A program made the translations under genes and the position numbers. Shown here piece after piece: positions 17,891 to 27,982 of a stretch of DNA of 64,000 bases; the first letter of the stretch is position 1, and each line of letters starts with the position of its first letter. The stretch covers positions 3,286,001-3,350,000 of the forward strand of contig OZ242051.1 of assembly GCA_965205255.1 (NCBI GenBank). Reading direction: 5' to 3'. The notes beneath the pieces are model-generated. The model was not told the origin of the DNA. It saw nothing but the letters and a program-made list of their open reading frames with translations, and did no database searches. Origin of the DNA: G965205255 sp965205255. GTDB taxonomy: Bacteria > Pseudomonadota > Gammaproteobacteria > Pseudomonadales > Endozoicomonadaceae.

Positions 17891-20263
17891 TTGCAGCAAG
17901 ATTATGTAATTTCTCTCGCAAAAATTAATGCAGATGATATCGATATAGTGGGTGGAAAAAATGCTTCCCTGGGTGAATTGACTGGTAAGTTATCGGAGGC
18001 TGGTATTAAAGTGCCGGGGGGGTTTGCAACAACGGCTTATGCTTTTTATGAGTTTCTGGATCACAATAATCTTCGTCAACGCATTCAGAAGGCATTAGAG
18101 GTATTAGACATTAATGATGTTAAAGCACTTGCTAAAACGGGAGCTATCATTCGACAATGGATAGTTGAGTCTGCTTTTCCACCTGCACTGGAAAGCCATA
18201 TTAAAATAGCTTTTCATTCCTTTGTTGGCGAAAAAGAACAAAAAAATGTTGCGGTTGCAGTCCGTTCATCAGCCACTGCTGAAGATTTGCCTGAAGCATC
18301 ATTTGCAGGGCAACAGGAAACATTTTTAAATATTCGTGGTATCAATAATGTATTGGAATCGATCAAAAAAGTGTTTGCTTCACTTTATAATGATCGTGCT
18401 ATTGCTTATCGGGAACATCAGCAATTTCAGCATCATCAGGTGGCGTTATCGGTGAGTGTTCAGCGTATGGTTCGTAGTGAAACTGCTTCTTCTGGTGTGA
18501 TGTTTACACTCGATACAGAATCGGGATTTCGTAATGTGGTTTTTATCACCTCTTCGTGGGGATTAGGTGAAAGTGTTGTTCAGGGGGCTGTTAATCCTGA
18601 TGAGTTTTATCTTTATAAATCAGCACTTGAGACTGAAATGTTTCCTGTATTACGAAGAAATCTCGGAAACAAAAAAACAAAAATGATTTACGGAGAAAAA
18701 GGCAAAGCAGGAAAATCAGTCAAAACCGTTGATGTCCCCGTTAGTGAACAACATACATTTTCAATTTCTGATCAAGAGGCTACCTGCCTTGCAAAGCAGG
18801 CGGTTATTATTGAAAAACATTACAAATGCCCTATGGATATTGAGTGGGCCAAGGATGGTGATACTGGCGAATTGTTTATTGTTCAGGCAAGACCTGAGAC
18901 GGTCAAGAGTAGAATAAAAAGTTTTGAAAGTTTCAACCTAAAACAAAGAGGTGAGGTGCTGATTACAGGGAGAAGCATCGGACAAAAAATAGGCGTCGGT
19001 ACAGTACGAAAAATTAAAGATATTTCAAAAATGGATCTGTTGAAAAAAGGCGATGTGCTGGTGACTGATATGACAGATCCGGACTGGGAACCTGTAATGA
19101 AGCGTGCATCAGCCATAGTTACTAATAGGGGAGGGCGTACATGCCATGCAGCGATCATTGCTAGAGAGCTAGGTATCCCCGCTGTAGTCGGTTGTAATAA
19201 TGCCACCGACCATTTGATTGATGGTCATAGTGTGACTGTCTCTTGTGCAGAAGGTGATACTGGGCATGTTTATAAAGGCATACTTGATTTTGAAATTAAA
19301 CAACATGTAATCGAATCCATGCCAGAGATTCCTTTTAAAATCGCTATGAATATAGGTAATCCTGACAGAGCATTTGACTTTGCAGCACTACCACATAATG
19401 GAGTAGGTCTTGCGCGGCTAGAGTTTATCATTAATCACATGATTGGTGTTCACCCTAAAGCATTACTGGAATTTGATTTTCTCTCTGACCCTGTACTAAA
19501 AACACAGATCAGAGAAAAAATGGCCGGATTTACAGATCCTGTGGAGTTTTATGTCCGTCGCCTAGCTGAAGGTATTGCTACTATTGGTGCAGCCTTTAGT
19601 CCTGAAAAAGTTATCATAAGGCTATCTGATTTCAAGTCCAATGAGTATGCTAATCTGGTGGGTGGATCAGCCTATGAACCAAACGAAGAAAACCCCATGT
19701 TAGGTTATCGTGGTGCATCAAGGTATGTCTCAGAGGGGTTCAAAAAATGCTTTGAGTTAGAGTGTAAAGCTGTGAAACGCGCCAGGGAAAAAATGGGGCT
19801 TGTCAATATTGATATCATGATACCTTTCGTTCGAACATTAGACGAAGGAAAGCAGGTCGTTGATTTATTAAAAGACAATGGCTTGCAAAGTGGTGATAAA
19901 GGCCTCCGGATTATCATGATGTGTGAACTTCCCACCAACGCATTACTTGCTGATGATTACCTTCAATACTTTGATGGTTTTTCAATTGGATCAAACGATA
20001 TGACACAACTGACACTGGGTGCAGACAGAGATTCAGGAATTGTATCGGACTCATTTGATGAGCGTGATCCTGCTGTTAAGATGCTGTTATCGATGGCTAT
20101 TAAAGCCTGTAACAAATACAATAAATATATTGGTATTTGTGGTCAGGGTCCTTCCGATCACCCAGAGTTTGCTCAGTGGCTTGTAGAGCAGGGTATTCAA
20201 ACGGTTTCATTGAATCCTGATACTGTTGTTGACACTTGGCTATACCTTGCAAAAACCTCATAA
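17891..20263 (+). CDS. ppsA: Phosphoenolpyruvate synthase
   Basis: 790 residues, close to the Escherichia coli length. Converts pyruvate and ATP to PEP, AMP and phosphate, the entry to gluconeogenesis. N-terminal ATP-grasp part (VGGKNASLGE near residue 20, RSSATAEDLPEASFAGQQETF). Phosphohistidine swivel motif GGRTCHAAIIAREL with His about 419. C-terminal PEP/pyruvate barrel with GSNDMTQL and the terminal active-site Cys in GICGQGPSDHPE. The start is TTG, chosen because an AAGGAGA ribosome site lies 5-6 bases upstream and the protein begins exactly as family members do. Confidence 0.97.
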   Translation: MQQDYVISLAKINADDIDIVGGKNASLGELTGKLSEAGIKVPGGFATTAYAFYEFLDHNNLRQRIQKALEVLDINDVKALAKTGAIIRQWIVESAFPPALESHIKIAFHSFVGEKEQKNVAVAVRSSATAEDLPEASFAGQQETFLNIRGINNVLESIKKVFASLYNDRAIAYREHQQFQHHQVALSVSVQRMVRSETASSGVMFTLDTESGFRNVVFITSSWGLGESVVQGAVNPDEFYLYKSALETEMFPVLRRNLGNKKTKMIYGEKGKAGKSVKTVDVPVSEQHTFSISDQEATCLAKQAVIIEKHYKCPMDIEWAKDGDTGELFIVQARPETVKSRIKSFESFNLKQRGEVLITGRSIGQKIGVGTVRKIKDISKMDLLKKGDVLVTDMTDPDWEPVMKRASAIVTNRGGRTCHAAIIARELGIPAVVGCNNATDHLIDGHSVTVSCAEGDTGHVYKGILDFEIKQHVIESMPEIPFKIAMNIGNPDRAFDFAALPHNGVGLARLEFIINHMIGVHPKALLEFDFLSDPVLKTQIREKMAGFTDPVEFYVRRLAEGIATIGAAFSPEKVIIRLSDFKSNEYANLVGGSAYEPNEENPMLGYRGASRYVSEGFKKCFELECKAVKRAREKMGLVNIDIMIPFVRTLDEGKQVVDLLKDNGLQSGDKGLRIIMMCELPTNALLADDYLQYFDGFSIGSNDMTQLTLGADRDSGIVSDSFDERDPAVKMLLSMAIKACNKYNKYIGICGQGPSDHPEFAQWLVEQGIQTVSLNPDTVVDTWLYLAKTS

Positions 20264-20305
20264 ATACTACAAACTGGCTCAAAATGATACAAGAGGTATT
20301 ATTAA

Positions 20306-21706
20306 ATGCGTTACTTGTTACACTTTCTAAGTACTTTATTTGTCTGTGGTGTAATGACCGAAGTTGTTTTTGCTACTACACCCCTGCAATTAAACCTTTC
20401 TAAAGCTGAGTCAACAATGATGACTGTTTATCCACAGCAAGGGTTAGTTAATCAGTCGTTTTCAGTAAGGCTACCCGCGGCTCAGGCGAAAATTAATCTG
20501 CCTGTGGATATACCATTTTGGCAACTTGATACGTTAAGCCTTAAAGCCTCATCGGCTCAGTATGTAACTCATCCGGAGAGCATTGCCTGGAAAACCAGTC
20601 AGGTTAGTGCAGAGCGCCTGCTTGACAGCCTGATAGGTAAAAACATGACCATTTCTTTACCAAAAAGTAATGTGGCCATAAAAGGTAAGCTCACCTATTG
20701 GCACAAAAATACAGGTGTTCTAACAGGGGCTGACAATCAAATGACTCTTTTTACTTGGCAACAGGGGATGTTCGTTACAACACATCAGTCTTCTTCTGTC
20801 TTGAATGGGTTTAAAAAAGTGGTAGAACAACAGGATATTTTATCAGCCTTCTTTCAACTACAATCACCTGTTTCTCAGTTAGATCTGTCTTATGTTAACA
20901 GGGGTTTAACTGTAAGCAATAATTATCACATGGTATGGAACGAAAAACGACAAACAGCAAGTCTGGCTTTAAATAGTACTGTTCAGAACAACTCAGATTC
21001 AACTTACCTGAATTCAAAACTCACTCTGGCTTTTGGTGATATGGGAAATCAACAACCTGTTTACAAAAAAAACTTTGTTTTACTGCAGGGTGATGGTATG
21101 TCATCGACAGCAGATCAACGTTCTCCTCAGGGTAATTTGCAGTTTATTCCAGTTAAAGGGGTCTTTGACCTTGCTTCAAAAAGCAAGACAAAACTTAATT
21201 TGTTTTCTGTAGAAAACTTTCAGGCTAAAAATCATTATGAGTACGTATTTAATGGTGAGTATGGAAGAACTTCATCAGAAACAGAACACCCGCAGTCTGT
21301 TTTAATATTTACAACGCCGAAAGATTTACCTGATGGAAATGTTCAGCTTTACACACAGCTAGGTAAAACAATGCTAATGACAGGTAATAGTCATATTAAT
21401 GCTACTGCTAAATCCGGACAGGTATCATTAAGTACAGGGGATGCGTACACTATCGATGTTATCAGAAAACGAATAAATGTGAAGCGTACAGTACATGATA
21501 CACAATACTTTTGGGCGTTGTCGCTCACCAACCATACAAACAATTTTGCGGTAGTTGTAATAAAGGATCAAAGCATTAACCTTGCACATTTATCAGGTGC
21601 AGGAGCAAATCATAATACTATTAAAGTTAAACTGAAACCAAAGGAAGTGCGACATATTAATTTTAGTTCTGTTTATAGTCAATCAAATTTAAATCATGGA
21701 GGGTAG
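20306..21706 (+). CDS. Secreted DUF4139-like protein
   Basis: 466 residues, ATG preceded by AGAGGT. N-terminal signal peptide (hydrophobic 5-22, FAT cleavage). The mostly beta-strand sequence contains LDLSYVNRGLTVSNNYHMVW followed by ...NNSDSTYLNSKLTLAFGD, which resembles the DUF4139 pattern (Y-x-G-L-x-W-x-x-Y ... N-x-S-x-x-x-Y-x-N-A-x-L). No enzyme motif seen. It begins 42 bases after ppsA and may be cotranscribed, but a functional link is not evident. Extracytoplasmic location is the firmest statement; function unknown. Confidence 0.75.
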   Translation: MRYLLHFLSTLFVCGVMTEVVFATTPLQLNLSKAESTMMTVYPQQGLVNQSFSVRLPAAQAKINLPVDIPFWQLDTLSLKASSAQYVTHPESIAWKTSQVSAERLLDSLIGKNMTISLPKSNVAIKGKLTYWHKNTGVLTGADNQMTLFTWQQGMFVTTHQSSSVLNGFKKVVEQQDILSAFFQLQSPVSQLDLSYVNRGLTVSNNYHMVWNEKRQTASLALNSTVQNNSDSTYLNSKLTLAFGDMGNQQPVYKKNFVLLQGDGMSSTADQRSPQGNLQFIPVKGVFDLASKSKTKLNLFSVENFQAKNHYEYVFNGEYGRTSSETEHPQSVLIFTTPKDLPDGNVQLYTQLGKTMLMTGNSHINATAKSGQVSLSTGDAYTIDVIRKRINVKRTVHDTQYFWALSLTNHTNNFAVVVIKDQSINLAHLSGAGANHNTIKVKLKPKEVRHINFSSVYSQSNLNHGG

Positions 21707-21809
21707 CACCGAAAAACTCATCTGAATTATATAGGTTTTTTTTTGACAAGCTGAATTTTTTATCAGCTAATCTTAGATATTAATAATAATTAAAAATTGC
21801 GGATAACTT

Positions 21810-24800
21810 ATGACTAAAGTAACCACGTACATCAAAAACTGGTTAAAACAGCAGTCAGAAAATAAAAAAACAATTTTAAAAGAGGGAAAAGCTTCAGGTA
21901 AAAAAGTTCAGTTAAATTCCCTGGATAATCCGGAAATTCAACTTAAAAATAGCCAGCAATGTAATGAATCTGAGGTTTTAGAGGAGCATCTGTTAAACAG
22001 AAAAGTCTCTGTGCATTCAGAAAACGATAAGCCGTGTGAAGTTGTGTCGCAACGCTCAGCCCTGCCAAATATAGCGACCACTGATGCTAATGATTGTGAC
22101 GCTCTGCCTTTGCAAGAAAATAAAACAAAACAAGCATCAAATAAATCTAAAACTGAAAATACTACGTCAAATAAGCTATTTACTGGTGCTATAAAAAAAG
22201 CAATCACTACATTCATGCCTTCGGAATTTAGTGGGGTTGATGAAATTAAGAGAGAGATAAAAAAAGAACAGTCGAGGATTAAAGATTTGAATGGAGAGGA
22301 AAAAAAACTTCGTTCATCTGTTGAAAACCTTACAAAAAAACAACATAAAAATACAGAAACTGAAGGACTTATTGCAAAAAAAACCTCAGAACTGAAAGAG
22401 TTAAAACAACAAACAGAAGAGGCTAATCTTGGTCTGCAACAGCTAAAAAAGGAAAAGGCTCAGGCGGTAAAACAGTGGGAAGAATTTACAGGAGAAGTAG
22501 CAAAACTCATCGGTAATTTCAGAAGTTTTCAGCAGTGTAAAACGGATATTTTACCTGTCCATCTGAGCCGGTTTCATGTAAATACAGACTATGGACCACT
22601 GGTCTTGAAAGACGTTCATCTACGGCTTGTAGACGTATCTATTATTGAAACAAATGGGAAAAAAAGTATATCTATTGAGTTAGATATACCTAATGCAACA
22701 ATTGATATTCCGGTAGAAGGTGCAGAGCCACTGACAACCAATGTTAAGGTGCAACCCGTTAGGATCAGATTTGATGGCGAAATTTCAAGGCATATTGCCG
22801 AATACTGTCAAGCACCGGATGCTTTTAACGCGGGGCTTAAAATCCTCTCATTTGGGAAAACAATTGCGGGATTACTTCTTGGTAAAGATAAAGAGACTCC
22901 AGCTGAAAAAATAGAAGCTAACCCTAAAAAATTAACAGGTAAAAAAAGTAAAGATAATAGTTCTGACAATGCAGGAGTAAAAATAAACCCATTGCCCAGC
23001 TGTGTTTCAGTAGATGTAGGAAAAGTTGAAGTTGACTGTGATCATATCAGCGATAAACAGCTTAAAGGATTGTATGTTTTATTTGAGCGTAAGCCTTCAA
23101 AAATAGAACCAAAAATATTACCTGCGTTATTTCAAGTGCCTTCTATTTTGTCTATTAACCAATTCTTGTTTAATGCTTGCAGTAATGACAAATATCGGGA
23201 AAAAAGTCTGCAGTTAAAAGTTGAGGCCAAAAACTTTAGCGTAGAGGCAAAGTGTGAAAAAGCAACTGATAATACCTCGATTCAAAAAGTTGAAATTAAT
23301 ACAGGGTTTGAGTCATTAGGTCTTGAAGGTGAGCGCTTTATACCTTTTATTTCTGCATTTGGTAAAAGAATGAATATTGTACTGCCTGAGGCAAGTACTA
23401 CCTTCGATAATATCACCTCTGTATTACCAGATAATGTAGTTGAGCAGGGAAGCATTTGCTTAAAACACGGAAAAATCAATGCAGGGTTTTCCCGTAACCA
23501 TCAGCAACCCGTGAAAAAAGGTTCTGAACAATGGGCGCCGAGTGATATTGAACAAATAAATGCAAGCGTTAAAGAGCTCGATATACATGCGAAAGGAGCT
23601 GTTTCCCTAGATGGCAAGTTGCATCATATTGAGCTCAATAAAACTCATGAAGCTGAGAATAATACAGATCTTGTCCAGGTTTCATTGGGTAAGCCAGGCC
23701 AGAAAAAATGCAATAATTTGAGAGTATCAGGCCATGATCAGATTATATCAATAGGAAATAAACCACTGTCAATTGATGGACAGTTCGAAATAACTTCCTC
23801 TGATTATGGGACTTTTAAAATAAAGCAGTCAAGTGACAGGCAGTTGCAACAGGTCGATGGTGAACAGTGCCCTTCAGTTGAGCTTCATACTAAAACACCC
23901 TGCAACATTGCTTATGGAGAACACAGAGTTCAATTACCATCATCAATTAGTGCCAGTGTTAAAAAACCGGATATTTCAATAGAAATATCTAAAAATGAGT
24001 CACAGCATAAGTCTGAATTGGTTGCTCGTGCAAAATGGAACGCGATAAATATTTCAGGGTCAGGCGATTGCGGTTATCAAAAAACACATGAAGACAAATC
24101 AAAGACAGGGAAAAAAATTGTTGTACCTGTTAATGGTGATATGAGTCTAACCCCGTCATCAGTAACCTTTCGAAATAAACAATTCTACGATGAAAGTATT
24201 CCCGATATTTTTGCTGAAAAAGCTGGCTTGGAGTTAAATAATATCGATATAGATGGTATAGCTATTGAAAATATTGCTTTGGATTGTGATAAAGAGCTTA
24301 ATGGGCATATTAAAGTTCAGGGAGTCAGCTTACCTTTTGGTTCGCACAAAGGTAATAAATTAACATTATTTAGTGAAAAGCTACCTCGTATGGCACGTTT
24401 TTTTCTAAGAAATAAATCCATTACCGCAGGTTTTGAAGGCCCTGTAAAAGCAGGAAAAACAAATATTAATTCTTTGGGGCTGGTTAAAGTTCAACTAAAA
24501 GCTGATACAGGTGCAGGGCTTGTTGATAAGGTTACTGCCCGTTTAATAAACGTAGGAATAACTCTATTTTCCAGAGCTTTTCGCAGAGGGCTCATTTATC
24601 TTAAAAGTGATTCAGATAAGGTGTTTGTTGGTTCATCAATTAGCCGATCGCTAAGAGTTTTTGTGAGCGGCAAGATCTCGACACTACTCATGCAATCTCT
24701 TGGCATGGACAAAAAAGGGTATATACATCTTCCTTCGGCACTGCAAAATTATGCTGGTATCTCAATGTTGCCCGCTTCTGTACGTGAAACAGTAGACCTT

Positions 24801-25841
24801 CAGCTAAAGGACGTCTATCAGGGAAATATGGATGCTGCTATCCGATTAGTGAATCAGGCTGAGCAGTCTTTAAGCAATCCAGTATCAAAACCATTAGGCC
24901 TTTACTTAATTAAACAATTCCCATGGTCTTTGTTCAGTCAACAACAGGTAGATGAATCATCATTTCTTAAGAAAATGATTGAATTAACATTGGGTCAGGA
25001 CGAAACTTTGAATCTGGGGATATCGCTCTACAAAGCCTATCATCAGAATGTTGATGAGCAGCAGGCCCGTACAATATTTCAACGTTGTCAGGCATTAGAT
25101 AAAAACCTTTACCCTTTGGGTGAGATGTTACTTAAAGCTTCGGCTTTTGATGCTCGGGATGTGATGGCGCTAACTTGTTTTTCAGATGCATTGAAACGTA
25201 ATCCGGATGATATAGAGGCACATGTCATGTGTTCAATGTTATTAAATAAAAAGTCCAAACGATCATCAAAAGAAAATGCTCAATTATTGGAACATTATAA
25301 ATCTGCTGCCTGTTTGGGTGATATAGAAAGTTATTTGACACTTAAAAAGCTGGCAGAAACGAGTGAAGAGGCAGCACTGGTGATGGTAAGGGTGCATCTT
25401 TATTATGAATTAAATCCCGGAAAATTATCATTTTTACAGGGCAAACCTGAAAAAACTGGTCTTGAAAAAACACAACAAGAGCACTTTGAATCCTTATCGA
25501 CTTTACTTTATCGTCTTGTAAAATCGAAAGAGCAGGGGCTGGCCGATTCTGCCATGAATATACTGTTGTCCCGTTGTCGTCATGCCGACACCATCCTTCA
25601 TAAACATTCTATTGAGCTTTGTGATGAAAAAACTCAATTTATGAGCAGAGTACGCAAAAAGGTAATGAAAGAGCAAAGCAAATGGCTGACCCCTGAATAT
25701 TGTTATGAAGGGGCTATGAATGCTATGTTTTGTTTGAATGGTCAGGAACAGGATCTGGAGCTGGCAAATAAATTATTGAGTAAAATCCAAACAGAGCATC
25801 CAAAGGCTAGCTTCTACCTGAATATGCTAGAAAAAATTTAA
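21810..25841 (+). CDS. Large protein of unknown function with coiled coil and helical-repeat C-terminus
   Basis: 1343 residues, not recognised. No signal peptide is seen. Residues about 1-140 are polar, Lys/Asn/Ser-rich and probably disordered. Residues 145-225 form a Lys/Glu heptad-type coiled coil. About 240-880 are beta-rich repeats with recurring V-x-I-x-x-x-I patterns. Near 890-1000 comes a more hydrophobic section (LSFS-like VSGKISTLLMQSLG). From about 1000 to the end are alpha-helical pairs of TPR/Sel1 flavour (NPDDIEAHVMCSMLLNKKS). Large size, disorder and repeats would suit a structural or secreted effector protein, but this is inference. A terminator-like hairpin follows at 25869. 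Confidence 0.7.
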   Translation: MTKVTTYIKNWLKQQSENKKTILKEGKASGKKVQLNSLDNPEIQLKNSQQCNESEVLEEHLLNRKVSVHSENDKPCEVVSQRSALPNIATTDANDCDALPLQENKTKQASNKSKTENTTSNKLFTGAIKKAITTFMPSEFSGVDEIKREIKKEQSRIKDLNGEEKKLRSSVENLTKKQHKNTETEGLIAKKTSELKELKQQTEEANLGLQQLKKEKAQAVKQWEEFTGEVAKLIGNFRSFQQCKTDILPVHLSRFHVNTDYGPLVLKDVHLRLVDVSIIETNGKKSISIELDIPNATIDIPVEGAEPLTTNVKVQPVRIRFDGEISRHIAEYCQAPDAFNAGLKILSFGKTIAGLLLGKDKETPAEKIEANPKKLTGKKSKDNSSDNAGVKINPLPSCVSVDVGKVEVDCDHISDKQLKGLYVLFERKPSKIEPKILPALFQVPSILSINQFLFNACSNDKYREKSLQLKVEAKNFSVEAKCEKATDNTSIQKVEINTGFESLGLEGERFIPFISAFGKRMNIVLPEASTTFDNITSVLPDNVVEQGSICLKHGKINAGFSRNHQQPVKKGSEQWAPSDIEQINASVKELDIHAKGAVSLDGKLHHIELNKTHEAENNTDLVQVSLGKPGQKKCNNLRVSGHDQIISIGNKPLSIDGQFEITSSDYGTFKIKQSSDRQLQQVDGEQCPSVELHTKTPCNIAYGEHRVQLPSSISASVKKPDISIEISKNESQHKSELVARAKWNAINISGSGDCGYQKTHEDKSKTGKKIVVPVNGDMSLTPSSVTFRNKQFYDESIPDIFAEKAGLELNNIDIDGIAIENIALDCDKELNGHIKVQGVSLPFGSHKGNKLTLFSEKLPRMARFFLRNKSITAGFEGPVKAGKTNINSLGLVKVQLKADTGAGLVDKVTARLINVGITLFSRAFRRGLIYLKSDSDKVFVGSSISRSLRVFVSGKISTLLMQSLGMDKKGYIHLPSALQNYAGISMLPASVRETVDLQLKDVYQGNMDAAIRLVNQAEQSLSNPVSKPLGLYLIKQFPWSLFSQQQVDESSFLKKMIELTLGQDETLNLGISLYKAYHQNVDEQQARTIFQRCQALDKNLYPLGEMLLKASAFDARDVMALTCFSDALKRNPDDIEAHVMCSMLLNKKSKRSSKENAQLLEHYKSAACLGDIESYLTLKKLAETSEEAALVMVRVHLYYELNPGKLSFLQGKPEKTGLEKTQQEHFESLSTLLYRLVKSKEQGLADSAMNILLSRCRHADTILHKHSIELCDEKTQFMSRVRKKVMKEQSKWLTPEYCYEGAMNAMFCLNGQEQDLELANKLLSKIQTEHPKASFYLNMLEKI

Positions 25842-25868
25842 ATATCTCATTGTAGTACGTAATCTCAT

Positions 25869-25904
25869 AATCTGTTCATAACGGTAGTTATGAGCAGATT
25901 TTCG
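25869..25904 (+). terminator. Hairpin with short T run after the 1343-residue gene
   Basis: AATCTGTTCATAAC, loop GGTA, GTTATGAGCAGATT then TTCG: a 14-base stem with one mismatch, 28 bases after the stop codon. The same hairpin (CATAAC...GTTATG) is part of the ends of the MITE found elsewhere, so the terminator was probably supplied by a MITE fragment. Confidence 0.55.
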
Positions 25905-26089
25905 TATAAGACAAACACACCCTTTAAAAGTTCTTGGTTCTTAAATGATTTTTATCGGTTTTTATCATTTTGTGCATTTTGCGAACTATTTTGTTTTTCA
26001 GGCATCATAATTTCGCAGGAGGCAGGGCTAAACATGAGATGGCTCTTATTACTAGGGAATGTAGTTTGTTTTTCTAAAGGATTTTAACC

Positions 26090-26779
26090 ATGACACAACA
26101 AAAACAGATTTTTACCAATATCATCAAAAAAAAATTGTCAAAATGCTCCATTATTACTGCTCTTATTGTATCGCCTTTGTGTTTTGCCACTAATACTACT
26201 CAACACTTTATAGTTGAAAAAACCATTGACCAACAAGTGACAAGGCAGCCTATGGTAATTCGACAGCATTTTAACTCAGGCGAGCATACTACCTTTGAGT
26301 ATCTGCCGATAATTAAGAATGCTAATGAAGATGAAGATGAAGATAAAAATAAAAAGGAAAACCAAGTTGATACCACTCAAAACTTAAAAGAATTATTCGA
26401 AAAGCATAAAGGTGTATATATGGTTCAGGGTAAATCGATGGATATATTTATGACGGAAAAGCCTGTTAACCATTTAAAAGACCTACAAGTTATGCTGGTG
26501 GCAGATAATATTCTAGATTCACAATGTAGTGGTGCTAATAACGAAATTCACGTAAAAAATGATGCTAATTTTTATGGGGATGCACTGTTACTGGATAAGC
26601 CAACAAAAATAAAATCTATCCTTAAACTTTGTGATAAAGACCCGTATAAAGATATTTTCAAAGTTTCATTCTCCAACGGTAGTGTTACAACGATAATTTT
26701 GAGTCAGGGAGAACTTTCATCTGTAGCCAGTCAGATGGATACAAAAAGACAAAAAATCACCAAGATAAATACGCTATAA
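26090..26779 (+). CDS. Small secreted protein of unknown function
   Basis: 229 residues, AAGGAT about 7 bases before the ATG. Basic N-terminus then hydrophobic 17-32 ending in CFATN: a long signal peptide. An acidic linker of alternating Glu/Asp/Asn (about 83-95) divides an N-terminal piece from a C-terminal part with two Cys (near residues 146 and 184) that could form a disulphide. No family recognised. It stands alone between a terminator hairpin and IS debris, which with its composition suggests an accessory gene. Confidence 0.7.
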   Translation: MTQQKQIFTNIIKKKLSKCSIITALIVSPLCFATNTTQHFIVEKTIDQQVTRQPMVIRQHFNSGEHTTFEYLPIIKNANEDEDEDKNKKENQVDTTQNLKELFEKHKGVYMVQGKSMDIFMTEKPVNHLKDLQVMLVADNILDSQCSGANNEIHVKNDANFYGDALLLDKPTKIKSILKLCDKDPYKDIFKVSFSNGSVTTIILSQGELSSVASQMDTKRQKITKINTL

Positions 26780-26824
26780 TATCAAAATCTGCTTCTAGCT
26801 TCTTATTGCGAGAAGCTTCACCTT

Positions 26825-27290
26825 TAACACTAACCTCAGCTTAATATGGTTACACAGCAACAAGCCCTGTATGTTCAGTATTGAGCCAAGACTTTTTCTC
26901 CTAAAAGATGGGTATAGTATAAGCTGCTAGTGAACTGATCAGGTTATCCATAAGATTATTGGGCCAACAATGATTGTCTGCGTAGCAATATTTTATGCCA
27001 TAAGACCGGTTGAAAATAAATACCACAGGTTTGTTTTCATATTATTGTGATTAATTTGGCACCATACTTTTCACGAAAAAGCTCAGTTTTCTCTTGAGAT
27101 ATACCTCTGCCACCAAATAATTTATCAAATAGTACACTGCACATGTTATTTAGTTATTTAGTACCGTATGGTCATCCATATTAGCTGTGGTAAATCTCTT
27201 ATTAATCATCTCTACTTTATTATTGACGAACAAATGTACCTTAAATTCATAAAACCAACCGATAGAAGACGTGTACCAGTCAATTTTTAT
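26825..27290 (-). pseudogene. IS982-family transposase remnant
   Basis: Broken into several frames on the minus strand but recognisable in order. SSIGWFYEFKVHLF then TTANMDDH (27170-27290) corresponds to the GWFFGFKLHL...GNVDDR block. KLFGGRGISQEKTELFREKY follows at about 27070-27140, then NLMDNLISSLAAYT and GLVAV at the end (26840-26960). Several stops and frameshifts: inactive. The N-terminal third is absent, the gene being cut by the ISAs1 remnant that follows. Confidence 0.7.
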
Positions 27291-27299
27291 TATGGTTAT

Positions 27300-27900
27300 C
27301 CAATGACTACTGAAGCTTTTAGAAATCAAAGGTTGTGTCGTCAACATTGATGAGATGGGCTGGACTGCAAGACGAAAATTGTCTGGCAAGTCAGAACGCA
27401 GGAAGCCGATTATGTGTTAACGTTAAAAGCTGATCAGAAACAGCTTTATGACGATTTCAGCCTGTTTTTATCGAATACTGTAGATAACAACAAGCAAAGT
27501 CGTATTGCTGATTATCACGAAAGCTTTAATAAAAAACATGGGCGGATTAAAACGAGAAGATGCTATGTCAGCGATCAGTTAGAGTGGCTTAATGATAAAG
27601 ACAAGTGGGCTGAGCTGAAAATGATTGTTATGATTGAATCCATCCGTGAAGCTACAACAGATAAAGTCAGTACATCAGCTGCACGGCGTGATGGCTGTTT
27701 CTATGTATGAAGACAGCTCGAGGGTCATAAAGGATAATACACCTGTAAATACGAGAATAATTTACGCATATTACGCTCAATATGATCCGTATGGCTAAAG
27801 CAAAGAAGTATAAACAGTCAAGCCTTAAGGGCTTTGAAAAACCGCAGGCTTGGATAACAGCTTTAGATTTTATTCTACGCCAGAATTTTAGATGGCACAG
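27300..27900 (+). pseudogene. ISAs1-family transposase remnant
   Basis: Plus-strand pieces in family order: KGCVVNIDEMG (27336), frameshift, EADYVLTLKADQKQLYDDF (27396), HGRIKTRRCYVSDQLEWL (about 27535), MIESIREATTDKVS, stop, then EDSSRVIKDNTPVN (about 27705) and AKKYKQSSLKGFEKPQAW (about 27795-27855). At least two frameshifts and the lack of the N-terminus make it inactive. Abuts the IS982 remnant, so one element inserted into or recombined with the other. Confidence 0.75.
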
Positions 27901-27949
27901 CAGGCATGTAGTATATATTGAGATTCCTTTTTTAGACTGTTTTACTGGT

Positions 27950-27982
27950 ATAACAGTAGTTAGAAATAGATTTTGGTATTAG
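27950..27982. mobile_element. Terminal-inverted-repeat fragment of the MITE family
   Basis: The end TAACAGTAGTTAGAAATAGA followed by TTTTGGTA is the complement of the MITE left end. A matching opposite end (AAAATCTGCTTCTAGCTTCT) lies at 26785, so the whole stretch of IS debris 26785-27982 is bounded by this inverted repeat. Confidence 0.45.

Noticed and set aside
21749..21768. AGCTGA/TCAGCT hairpin before the 1343-residue gene
   Set aside because: Six-base AT-rich stem with no T run after it; could be chance.
25890..26087. 65-codon ORF before the small secreted protein
   Set aside because: Begins inside the terminator-like hairpin, has no ribosome site and no recognisable product.
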